DNA of 64,000 nucleotides, taken from the NCBI GenBank assembly GCA_964384025.1, contig CAYLJJ010000011.1, positions 1 to 64,000 on the forward strand, written 5' to 3'. The first letter of the stretch is position 1; the number at the start of each line of letters is the position of its first letter. The notes under the pieces are model-generated. The model saw only the letters and a list, made by a program, of their open reading frames with translations, was not told the origin of the DNA and searched no databases. This DNA comes from CAYLJJ01 sp964384025. GTDB taxonomy: Bacteria; Myxococcota_A; Bradymonadia; UBA7976; UBA1532. Positions 1 to 8,453 of the stretch are shown here, piece after piece. A program made the position numbers and the translations under genes.

Positions 1-226
1 CTGGGATCCGAAAAGCCCAATGATTACGCGAGAGGGCTGAGAGTCACACCCCTCCAGAACCTTTTCAGCAGGCAGTGTGGGATATATCAGAATATTATGT
101 TGGACGCTCATCGGAGATAAAGTCAGTAATTTGCCGGTGTTACCTGAAATGACACAAATCGATCTTCAAAAAACTTCGGAGTGCTGTATTCTTCCAGAAT
201 CATCAAAATGGCATTTGAGGTCAACT
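1..226. other. Upstream region of first surface-protein gene
   Basis: No gene was recognised in these bases. The last part, 184-205, contains CTGTATTCTTCCA followed by ATCATCA, which recurs upstream of the paralogous gene at 5770. No convincing sigma-70 promoter could be assigned by eye. A gene upstream may lie outside the window. Confidence 0.5.
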
Positions 227-2332
227 ATGCGCTGGATGGCTCTGGTTCTACTCCTCCCCTTCACAGTTCTAGCGATTCCCACCACAATCCACCAAGAAGG
301 CTTTCTGACGAACGCTCAAGGGATCCCCCACAACGGTCTCACTCAGCTGCGTTTTGCGCTCTATGATCAAGCTGAGGGGGGGGATGGGCTGTGGTCCGAG
401 GAGCATAACCTTAACCTCAACGAGGGTTACTACGATGTGATTTTGGGTGCGCAGATCGCCTTTGGGCCCAGCTTGGACGGAGATCCTCGCTTTCTGGGAA
501 TATCTGTAGATGGTGTTGAGATGCTCCCAAGGCTCCTCCTCTCTAATGTCCCTTACGCTCGGATTGCAGAAGATGTTGTAGGTGATATCAACCCTCGTAG
601 TATCCGTATCGCCGATCAACAGATCATCGATGAACAGGGAAACTGGGTGGGACCTCAGATTCCTGGCACCAATGATGGTGTTGGCTATGACACTCCAGAG
701 GAAGCTATCGCAGCAGTCAAAGTCGTGGATGGAGCTGGTTCAGGTCTGGACGCTGATCTACTGGACGGTTTGAGTAGTGCTGCCTTTGTTCAAGGCGGTG
801 AGCAGGTCTTAGCTCTGATTATAGAAAGGGACGGCGGAAACAGCGGTCTGGATGCTGATCACTTGGATGGCCATGATAGTAATGCTTTTATTAGAACAGC
901 TGCTCAACTTATCACGCTTTTGCTTACAGCCGATGGAACAGATTCAGGTTTAGATGCAGATCTCCTGGATGGACATGATAGCGGTGAGTTCATGAGCGCT
1001 ACAGATCCAGCCGTTGCTGCTCAAATTCTCAATTTTCTTCTCGATGTAGATGGTGAGGGCAGTGGTCTGGACGCTGACCGCCTGGATAATCTGGACAACA
1101 GCGCTTTTATGAGAAGTACAGATCCGGCCACAGCAGTGCAGGTCCTCAATCTGCTCTTGACAGTAGACGGCGCAAACAGCGGCCTGGATGCTGATCTGCT
1201 TGATGGCCTCCAAGCCAGTAAGTTTATGCGAGTTGACCAAGATACAGGAACGAGTGGTAATCTCGATGTTGGTGGTTCTTTTTCCAGCAATGGTGGCCAA
1301 TTTGCTGAAACTCTCATCGCTGATCGCATTGACACTGAAGTACTTCAAGCAGAGGTTGTACGGTTTACTCCATTAAATAATCCTCCAGATAATCCAGAGA
1401 AGGGAATGCTTTATTTTAATGGACAAAACTATGAATTATACGTTTTTGATAGCAATAGATGGAAACCAGTAGGTAGAATTCAAGGCGAAGGTGGTCTTAG
1501 TTGTAAGGATATCTTTGATCGAGGAGCCCTGCATGGAAGTGGGATATACAGAATAGATCCTAATGAAAATGATGGGAACGATCCGTTTGACGTTTACTGT
1601 GATATGGAAACAGCTGGTGGTGGATGGACTATGTTACTTAACCTTGATACTTCAGATGGTCATGTAATGTGGTGGGCTAATCCATTATGGACTAACGAAG
1701 AAACTTATGGTGATGTTACAACCCCCCTAGTTGGTGACCATAAGAGTCCAGCGTATATGCAGTTATCAGAAGCCACGAGTGTTCTTATTATGATCCACGA
1801 AAATGGGAACATTGTCGGCTGGAAATCTTTTGTTAAAGATGGCGTAGGAAGTTTATATAGCTATATGCAAGGGAATGACAACACTGTTCTTGGTAGTTCG
1901 GTACAAGACTCCGATATCGCTAATATTTGGGCGAATGAGCGATTAGTGCGCACATCAACAGCACTTTTTGCAAATCACTGTTTGCAACATGGTGGAAACT
2001 GCGTTACATCGAATGGAGGCTCTCCCGATGGTGATCGCATCGGTTCTCACGAGAGTGACCCAAGCAATAACAATGGTGGTGGGCTGGGAAACTGGCATGA
2101 CATGAACTATTGCTGTTCTGGACAGACATATGCCGGTCATGAATGTAATGGTAGTGCCTTTCGCACCGCATCTGAAGCACAAGCAGGTTGGACATATAAT
2201 GGTCAACATGGTACATTTGGAACAGATAGCGCTGGTGCAATGACTGGCACTCAAAATAATACAAATTGTGGTAATGCAAATTGGGCCATCGCTAATGGTA
2301 TCAACTACGATTATGCAATTTTTTTCCGATGA
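227..2332 (+). CDS. Secreted modular surface protein, SGLDAD repeats plus C-terminal fibrinogen-like domain
   Basis: About 701 aa. The start at 227 is chosen because it begins directly with a signal peptide (MRWMALVLLLPFTVLA) and has GAGG six bases upstream; the frame is open further 5' but that part is not signal-like. Residues about 20-150 form a beta-rich scaffold (IHQEG..., LRFALYDQ, GYYDVILG, VPYARIA) of a type common in secreted proteins of Myxococcota. Residues about 165-345 hold five repeats centred on SGLDADLLDG, spaced 34, 34, 39 and 39 codons; this motif is also known from phage-tail-fibre-like and bacterial surface proteins. From about residue 423 a fibrinogen-like module begins (SCKDIFD, FDVYCDMETAGGGWTML), with later Cys, Gly and Trp residues typical of lectin-like FReD domains. 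The DNA becomes clearly AT-richer at that junction. An adhesin or carbohydrate-binding role is inferred. It is paralogous to the gene at 5770. Confidence 0.8.
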   Translation: MRWMALVLLLPFTVLAIPTTIHQEGFLTNAQGIPHNGLTQLRFALYDQAEGGDGLWSEEHNLNLNEGYYDVILGAQIAFGPSLDGDPRFLGISVDGVEMLPRLLLSNVPYARIAEDVVGDINPRSIRIADQQIIDEQGNWVGPQIPGTNDGVGYDTPEEAIAAVKVVDGAGSGLDADLLDGLSSAAFVQGGEQVLALIIERDGGNSGLDADHLDGHDSNAFIRTAAQLITLLLTADGTDSGLDADLLDGHDSGEFMSATDPAVAAQILNFLLDVDGEGSGLDADRLDNLDNSAFMRSTDPATAVQVLNLLLTVDGANSGLDADLLDGLQASKFMRVDQDTGTSGNLDVGGSFSSNGGQFAETLIADRIDTEVLQAEVVRFTPLNNPPDNPEKGMLYFNGQNYELYVFDSNRWKPVGRIQGEGGLSCKDIFDRGALHGSGIYRIDPNENDGNDPFDVYCDMETAGGGWTMLLNLDTSDGHVMWWANPLWTNEETYGDVTTPLVGDHKSPAYMQLSEATSVLIMIHENGNIVGWKSFVKDGVGSLYSYMQGNDNTVLGSSVQDSDIANIWANERLVRTSTALFANHCLQHGGNCVTSNGGSPDGDRIGSHESDPSNNNGGGLGNWHDMNYCCSGQTYAGHECNGSAFRTASEAQAGWTYNGQHGTFGTDSAGAMTGTQNNTNCGNANWAIANGINYDYAIFFR
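740..1226 (+). repeat. Five in-gene SGLDAD-LDG coding repeats
   Basis: Protein-level tandem repeats inside the gene at 227. The SGLDAD codons start at 740, 842, 944, 1061 and 1178, so the periods are 102, 102, 117 and 117 bp. Each unit reads roughly LLLxxDGxxSGLDADxLDGxxSxxF. The same five units occur in the paralogue at 5770. The DNA copies have diverged while the protein motif is kept, which suggests selection on the protein rather than recent slippage. Confidence 0.85.
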
Positions 2333-2490
2333 TATTGATCTAGTCATCATTGACTTCGCTTTCTATAACATCATCTAAGATAAACATACGACCTGAATCA
2401 TCGATGTTCATTTGATTTCACCAAGTAAGAGTCAATGCTTGTTGTAAACACGGCTAAAACGGCCTCCGGATGGAGCTTAAGGGAAAAGGT

Positions 2491-5388
2491 ATGCAGAATG
2501 AACTTTACCGATTGATTTTAGTTGTTACTCTAATACATTTACTATTTTATGGATGTGATAGTACTGATATTGAAAATATTGCCGACATCAACACTATTGA
2601 AGATGGTGGTACTCAGAACAAGGATGTAAATGGGCATGATATTGATGTTAATCGAATGGATAATCAGGTCAATGATACCAGCATGAGTGAAAAGATCGAC
2701 ATTTCCGAATTAGATATGAAATTGGATATTCATGATATGAATGAACAAGATATTATGGATTTTGCGTATATTGATAGCCAAATAGACGGTTTTGAAGATG
2801 ATATTGATCATCAACCTGAAATAGGTATCGAATCAAGTTGTCTTTTTGATGAAGAATGTTCTCAAAACCAGATATGTTTTATCCGAAATGGAACAATAGA
2901 AGGCTTCTGTGTTGAAGGTTGCCACATGGATAATCTTTGCCCTGATGGTATGATATGCATCATACAAGAGAATGAAAGTTACGGTACTTGCTCCGATGGG
3001 TGTCGTGATGATAATGCATGTTCTCTAGGTGAATATTGCGATCTTGATGTATTAATATGTATTGAAGGCTGTGTTAGTGAAGTAAATTGCCCTGAAAACA
3101 GCTTTTGTTCTCAGCAAAACAATGAATGTATCTCTTATCAATGCATCAGTGACGCTCAATGCAATGATCATGAGTTTTGTTCAATGTTAGAGGATACTAA
3201 TTACGGAAATTGTGCGGAAGGTTGCCGTCATATCTATGATAATTGTCCAAATCGGTATGTTTGCGACGTAGAAATCCACGAGTGTACTTATTCTGGATGT
3301 GTTGCTGATGATGATTGTTCTTTATCGGAATTTTGCAGCATTTCTATTGGCGAAAATATTGGCGATTGTGAGATTGGTTGTCGCTTAGATCCTGACACTT
3401 GTGAAGGAACGATGGAATGCGATCCAGTTTCCCATAACTGCGCTGAATTATCACCCAATGGTTGCCTAAATTACTGTAGTCTAATGGAAGAAAATTGCAG
3501 TGGAATCTTCCATGGTGAAGCAGAATGTATGCAACTTTGTGCTAAGTTTCCCTCCAATGGAGAGATTGATGATTTGGTTGAAAATTCCCTCCAATGCCGC
3601 ATCTCTCATGCTCTATTGGCCGAAACTGAGCCTGAACTATGCACAGCCGCCCAACCTAATGGTGGGGGTATCTGTGGTCATTATTGTGAAGTCTACTGTG
3701 CTTTGCTCAGCGTAGATTGTAGAGGGCTCTATTCTGAGTTGAGTCTCTGTCTGGAAACCTGCGAAGGCTTCTCCTCAGGAGAACATTGGGGTGAGCTGCG
3801 AGGTGACACTCTACAATGTCGTATGAATCATGCCTTGATCGTAGATGAAGATCCCGAGCTACACTGTGCCGCAGCCAGCTTCGAGGGTGGTGAGTTCTGT
3901 ACCTCTCCCCAGATTCCCGAAGTTGAAGAGCCTGATGGCTCTGAGGAGCCCCTACTCTTAAACTTTTCTGATGGCTTGGCCCAGGCCCTCTTTACCATCG
4001 AGGAGCAGGATGATGTGGATTGGCTCCTCTTTGAGTTAGAGGCTCCACAGGATCTAGCCATCTGGACCGAGTCAGAATCGGATCCTGGAACCTGTAACGG
4101 AGATACCTTGATAGATCTCTATCTGGAAAGAGCAGAGGTGCCCAATTTTAGTGATGATAACACCGGTCCAGGCCTTTGCTCAGCTTTGAGCCCCAGCGCT
4201 GATCCCTTTATGCGCCAACTGCTTCCCGGTCTTCATCTCGTCGCTCTACGCAGCCATCAAGGTCAACCTACAGGCCGCAATCGCCTACTTATCTCTATGC
4301 TCGATCCTATCTTCGAAGGTGAACCCTGCGGCATTGATGCCCGTGCCTGCTCTTTTGATCTCTGGTGTGACGAGGAACAAGAACCAGCGCTCTGCATCAG
4401 CAATCGTTGTGGTGATGGCGTACGCGCAGGTACTGAGAGTTGCGATGATGGCAATGCGATCGATGGTGATGGCTGTAATGGCTGCGCCTTAGTGTCCATC
4501 GCTTTGGGGGATCCCTGTGAGCCCTCTTCGGAGTTCTATGTTTGTGTCGAGGGCAGTTACTGTGATTCCTTAGCTTTTGAACCAATATGCCAAGAAAATC
4601 CTCCTGAACCCTGTGACATCTTCTCCTTCTGCCCTGAAGGAAGCTATTGCGATTTTGATAGCCAACCATCTTTTTGCCGTGAACATGCCTGTGGTGACAA
4701 TTTTGTATCTCTTAATGAAGAATGTGATGATGGGGATGACGTTAATGGTGATGGTTGTGAGAATTGCCAGATTGTGCCTATTGAGGAAGGCTTTCCCTGT
4801 GAAATTTCAGAGGGTGATGCACAGGTTTTTTCTTGCTCTGAGGGATTAATCTGCAACCCAGACACGTTTGTCTGTAGTGTTTGTGACAATGAAATAGGAG
4901 AGTGTGAAAACGCCAACTGCGGTAATGATATTGTCGATGTTGACGAGGAATGTGATGATGGCAACAGGGTCGATGGTGATGGTTGCAATTCCTGTCGTAT
5001 CGTAGCAATTCCTGTAAACAGACGATGTGATCCTTTTTCTGAAACCTATTTCTGTGTTGAAGGTTCGGATTGTGTTGCTTCCAATATGGAATTCTTCTGC
5101 CAAGAAGGGTCTATGTTGGAATGTGACTTCTTATCGGTTTGTCCTGAGAACAGTTATTGTGATTTTGATAGTCAACCTCCTTTTTGTCGTGAGCACGCCT
5201 GTGGTGATAATATAGTATCTCCGATTGAAGATTGTGACGACGGTAATGAAATCCTTGGTGATGGCTGTGAAATGTGTCTTTTTGCTCCAGCTGATGAAGG
5301 ATTCCAGTGTAGACCAGATAGTCTGGAAACATCATGTGCCGAAGGCTTAATTTGTGATCGTGATACTTCAACATGTATTCTCAATTAG
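2491..5388 (+). CDS. Large cysteine-rich lipoprotein with myxococcal Cys-rich repeats
   Basis: About 965 aa. The start at 2491 gives a lipoprotein signal peptide ending in LLFYGC; an AGGG lies seven bases upstream. The frame opens 21 bases earlier but that start adds no signal. A long Asp/Asn-rich spacer (residues about 20-110) follows the lipidated Cys. Then come tandem Cys-rich units (xxDxxCSxxEFCS..GxCxxGC), a duplicated segment of about 70 residues (QCRISHALLAETEPELC and QCRMNHALIVDEDPELHC), a region resembling a pre-peptidase C-terminal beta domain (around DDVDWLLFELEAP), and four TIGR02232-type repeats (CGDxxxxxxExCDDGNxxxGDGCxxC). A surface-exposed, disulfide-rich binding protein on the outer membrane is inferred. 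Base composition is mosaic: AT-rich from 2491 to about 3480, GC-richer from about 3650 to 4560, then AT-rich again. It lies between two paralogous surface-protein genes. Confidence 0.8.
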   Translation: MQNELYRLILVVTLIHLLFYGCDSTDIENIADINTIEDGGTQNKDVNGHDIDVNRMDNQVNDTSMSEKIDISELDMKLDIHDMNEQDIMDFAYIDSQIDGFEDDIDHQPEIGIESSCLFDEECSQNQICFIRNGTIEGFCVEGCHMDNLCPDGMICIIQENESYGTCSDGCRDDNACSLGEYCDLDVLICIEGCVSEVNCPENSFCSQQNNECISYQCISDAQCNDHEFCSMLEDTNYGNCAEGCRHIYDNCPNRYVCDVEIHECTYSGCVADDDCSLSEFCSISIGENIGDCEIGCRLDPDTCEGTMECDPVSHNCAELSPNGCLNYCSLMEENCSGIFHGEAECMQLCAKFPSNGEIDDLVENSLQCRISHALLAETEPELCTAAQPNGGGICGHYCEVYCALLSVDCRGLYSELSLCLETCEGFSSGEHWGELRGDTLQCRMNHALIVDEDPELHCAAASFEGGEFCTSPQIPEVEEPDGSEEPLLLNFSDGLAQALFTIEEQDDVDWLLFELEAPQDLAIWTESESDPGTCNGDTLIDLYLERAEVPNFSDDNTGPGLCSALSPSADPFMRQLLPGLHLVALRSHQGQPTGRNRLLISMLDPIFEGEPCGIDARACSFDLWCDEEQEPALCISNRCGDGVRAGTESCDDGNAIDGDGCNGCALVSIALGDPCEPSSEFYVCVEGSYCDSLAFEPICQENPPEPCDIFSFCPEGSYCDFDSQPSFCREHACGDNFVSLNEECDDGDDVNGDGCENCQIVPIEEGFPCEISEGDAQVFSCSEGLICNPDTFVCSVCDNEIGECENANCGNDIVDVDEECDDGNRVDGDGCNSCRIVAIPVNRRCDPFSETYFCVEGSDCVASNMEFFCQEGSMLECDFLSVCPENSYCDFDSQPPFCREHACGDNIVSPIEDCDDGNEILGDGCEMCLFAPADEGFQCRPDSLETSCAEGLICDRDTSTCILN
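4399..5275 (+). repeat. Four myxococcal Cys-rich repeats (CDDGN-GDGC)
   Basis: Within the lipoprotein gene at 2491, four units share the pattern CG(D/N)xxxxxxExCDDGxxxxGDGCxxC. They are separated by 60-100-residue segments that also resemble one another (SYCDFDSQPSFCREHACGDN and SYCDFDSQPPFCREHACGDN are nearly identical). The pattern matches the Myxococcus disulfide repeat family TIGR02232, which supports the taxonomic guess and an extracytoplasmic location. Confidence 0.8.
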
Positions 5389-5769
5389 GATGTATTGTCC
5401 GATCGAGCAGGTAAATGCTCCTTTGCTAAACCATTTCATGAATGAAACCATATTATTTATCCGGTAACGAGTATATTTTGAATATAATATTTGCTGTAAA
5501 ATGAATCTTCGTTTTCTTAAATATCGATATTTGATTCAACCCTATCTAACGGGTGTACAACGAATAAAAACGGAAATACAGGATCAATATCTGCGTGTAT
5601 GGCAATAATAAGAGAGGTTCAAGCATTCTATGGAGGATTCGTCCTCCAGTAAAAACGAGGCAATCACTAAATCCAGCGGACTTAAAATGCTGTGAAAGAA
5701 AGCAGTTTTCCTCGCTTCAAACCTCCTGTATTCTTCCATCATCATCATACTTCCTCATCAAGGCCGACC
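5389..5769. other. AT-rich intergenic region between surface-protein genes
   Basis: About 380 bases with no convincing gene. It is AT-rich (5440-5600) and holds a perfect hairpin at 5631-5648. A copy of CTGTATTCTTCCA at 5726-5738 matches the leader of the paralogue at 227. A promoter for the gene at 5770 probably lies here, but no clear -35/-10 pair could be chosen. Confidence 0.5.
5631..5648. other. Perfect hairpin with TTCG loop
   Basis: TGGAGGA (5631-5637), loop TTCG, then TCCTCCA (5642-5648): a 7-bp perfect stem with a tetraloop of the unusually stable UUCG type. No T-run follows on the plus strand, so it is not a standard intrinsic terminator. It could structure the leader of the gene at 5770 or be an operator-like palindrome. 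Confidence 0.45.
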
Positions 5770-8157
5770 ATGCGATGGATCTCTCTACTCCTCCTTCTTC
5801 CCTCTATAGCCCTGGCAGGCCCCGAAACGATTCACCAAGAAGGTGTCCTGATGGATGCTCGAGGGGTGCCCTATGAGGGGCTGACCCAAGTTCGCTTTAA
5901 CCTCTATACACAGGCTGAAGAAGGCGTGGTGTTGTGGTTTGAAGAGCACAATCTGAACATCAATAAGGGATACTTCAGTGTCCTCTTAGGAGAGCAGACT
6001 GCCCTGGGAACAACTTTAGATGCTGACCCTCGATTTCTGGGAGTGATGGTGGACGGAGTAGAGATGCAACCCCGCGTTCAACTCTCCAGCGTGCCCTATG
6101 CTCTGCGGGCCAGAGATGTAGTCGGGGATATCATGCCTGACAGCATCTATATCGGAGATCAGCAGGTCATTGATGAGACCGGAAATTGGGTAGGTCCCCC
6201 TGTCCCTGGAGCCAATGATGGTGTGGGTTACGATACACCTGCACAGGCTTTGGCAGGCATCAAGGCTGCTGATGGAGAGGGCTCAGGTCTGGATGCCGAT
6301 ACCCTTGATGGTATCAGCAGTGCTGCTTTCGTCCAGAATGGAGATCAGGTCATGGCTCTTCTCCTTGGATCTGACGGTATGCGTAGTGGCCTGGATGCTG
6401 ATCGCCTTGATGGCCATGACAGCAGCGCCTTTGTTCATACCGCTGCCCAACTCATCGAGTTACTCATCACTACCGACGGCGCTGATAGCGGCCTGGATGC
6501 TGATTTCCTTGACGGCCATGACAGCACTGAGTTCATCAACACCACCGATCCCAACACCGCAACCCAACTCTTAACTTTGCTCCTTACCGTCGATGGTACG
6601 GGCTCAGGGCTGGATGCCGATCTCTGGGATGGGCACAACAGCGACGTTTTCCTCAAAGCTGTAGATCCAGCCACAGCTACGCTGATCCTTAATCGACTTT
6701 TGACTGTGGATGGTGAAGGCTCAGGTATAGATGCTGATACTCTTGATGGTCTTCATGCCAGCAAATTTATGCGCGTAGATCAGAATACCGGCACCAGCGG
6801 GAACCTCTCTGTTGGTGGCGCGTTTTCTGGAAGCGGTGCTCAAATCACAGATATTCTTGTGACCAACCGAGTCGAGGCCAAAGAAGTACGGGCTAAGATT
6901 ATCCGCCTCATTCCGCTGGATCTTCCCCCTGATAATCCCGCAGAGGGAGCGATGTATTTCGATAACCCAAGCGAAGATATCAAATTTTTTAATGGTTCAA
7001 GGTGGGAGCCTATAGGCGGTTTTCAGGTTGGTAGCGTTTTCAGAAATGGATCAGATGGTGAACTTGTCGTTGCAGCTGCTAACACAGTCGTTAACCAATA
7101 TGCATACATCAATGCAAATGTTGCCGCAAACACACCCACAATAAGTGTTAATGATGCATCTTCTTTTTCTCCCGGTGATGAAATCTTCATCATTCAAACT
7201 CAAGAAGGGAACGGAAATGTATATAATGCAGGCACATTCGAATTTAGAACAGTTGCAAGCAAAAACGGGAATAATATTACTTTAACGCAAGATTTAGAGA
7301 ATGCTTATGGTTATAATAATCCAAATTCAAACATAGCAACCATAGCACAGGTTGTGCGAGTCCCTCAATATACAAACGTCACAATTAATGCTGGAGCTTC
7401 AATCACAGCCCCAGCATGGAATGGATACACAGGCGGTATAGTCGCATTTAGAGCAACAACGACAGTTAATATGACTGGAAGCGTTAATGTAAATGAAAAG
7501 GGATTTAGAGGCGGAGAGGTCGGTTTTCAAAACAATGAACCCGGCTGGGAGGGGGAAGGAATCCGAGGAAAGGGCCTTGAATCCCTTACTGGTGGTGGGG
7601 TGACTTCTCCTACTGGAGAAAATAATGGTGGTGCAGGTCAAAGAGGTGTATCTCATTGTGGTGGTGGTGGCGGAGGTGGTGGACATGCTTTACAGGGAGC
7701 ACTTGGAGAAACTGGTGATTCATACAATGATTTTGCTTATGGTGGTTATGCTGTTGGTTCGGCAGACCTCTCTACAATCCATTTTGGAGGTGGCGGTGGT
7801 GGTGGAGGTGATGATGATGGCCATGGTACAGATGCACATGGAGGGCATGGTGCTGGTATTGTCTTTGTTTCCGCTAGAAACATCAATAATGCGACCGTTT
7901 CTAGCAATGGACAAAGTAAGAGCCAGAATCTTGGCTGCGGACAGGCAGAAGGTTCAGGAGGCGCTGGTGGTTCGGTTTGGCTATACGCAGTTGATATTTT
8001 GATCAACAGTGTAACTGCAAATGGAGGTAATGGAGCAGGCAGTATTGGTTCAGGTTCTGGCTGGGGAGGCGATGGTTCAGATGGACGGATTAAAATCTCC
8101 TTCATCGACAGCATTTCAGGTTCTACAAGCCCCGCCTACCATGAAGAACGTCCATAA
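5770..8157 (+). CDS. Secreted modular surface protein, SGLDAD repeats plus Gly-rich C-terminal module
   Basis: About 795 aa. The start at 5770 begins with a signal peptide (MRWISLLLLLPSIALAG) with AAGG six bases upstream; the open frame extends 78 bases further 5' but that part is not signal-like. Residues about 18-420 closely parallel the protein at 227: the IHQEG opening, VPYALRA, and five SGLDAD repeats ending in LHASKFMRVDQNTGTSGNL, where the other protein has LQASKFMRVDQDTGTSGNL. The C-terminal part from about residue 420 is unrelated to that of the paralogue. It contains a beta-rich segment (SVNDASSFSPGDEIFIIQ) and a strongly Gly-rich stretch (CGGGGGGGG, FGGGGGGGGDDD), as in bacterial extracellular matrix or adhesin proteins. 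The DNA turns AT-rich near 7020, at the module boundary. Surface display and adhesion are inferred. Confidence 0.78.
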   Translation: MRWISLLLLLPSIALAGPETIHQEGVLMDARGVPYEGLTQVRFNLYTQAEEGVVLWFEEHNLNINKGYFSVLLGEQTALGTTLDADPRFLGVMVDGVEMQPRVQLSSVPYALRARDVVGDIMPDSIYIGDQQVIDETGNWVGPPVPGANDGVGYDTPAQALAGIKAADGEGSGLDADTLDGISSAAFVQNGDQVMALLLGSDGMRSGLDADRLDGHDSSAFVHTAAQLIELLITTDGADSGLDADFLDGHDSTEFINTTDPNTATQLLTLLLTVDGTGSGLDADLWDGHNSDVFLKAVDPATATLILNRLLTVDGEGSGIDADTLDGLHASKFMRVDQNTGTSGNLSVGGAFSGSGAQITDILVTNRVEAKEVRAKIIRLIPLDLPPDNPAEGAMYFDNPSEDIKFFNGSRWEPIGGFQVGSVFRNGSDGELVVAAANTVVNQYAYINANVAANTPTISVNDASSFSPGDEIFIIQTQEGNGNVYNAGTFEFRTVASKNGNNITLTQDLENAYGYNNPNSNIATIAQVVRVPQYTNVTINAGASITAPAWNGYTGGIVAFRATTTVNMTGSVNVNEKGFRGGEVGFQNNEPGWEGEGIRGKGLESLTGGGVTSPTGENNGGAGQRGVSHCGGGGGGGGHALQGALGETGDSYNDFAYGGYAVGSADLSTIHFGGGGGGGGDDDGHGTDAHGGHGAGIVFVSARNINNATVSSNGQSKSQNLGCGQAEGSGGAGGSVWLYAVDILINSVTANGGNGAGSIGSGSGWGGDGSDGRIKISFIDSISGSTSPAYHEERP

Positions 8158-8453
8158 ACCGATAGCAACTTAACGAGAAAAAACAACACGATTCAATATC
8201 CATCTTGACTCTCATTAGAGAATTTTGAGTTAGTCCTGCTTGAATGCTGCTGGAACAAGCCCATCATATCATTAGCATGCTCGTATTTTGCGAATCTGCT
8301 TTTTGATTGTCCGTGTTCGGCTGAGAGTCTATTGTTTTTTAGAGGATTGAGAGCGTTTAGACTTTCTTGGCGAAAACGATGTTTGGGACAAGGATACTAA
8401 AATGGGCCCTAAGCTTCTGGCATCTCTCAAGGCAAATAGATTAATAGAGAGCG
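8158..8453. other. Intergenic region upstream of subtilase
   Basis: About 296 AT-rich bases without a convincing gene. A possible TTGACT -35 element occurs near 8203 but no good -10 follows at the usual distance. No strong terminator hairpin was seen after the gene ending at 8157. Confidence 0.35.
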
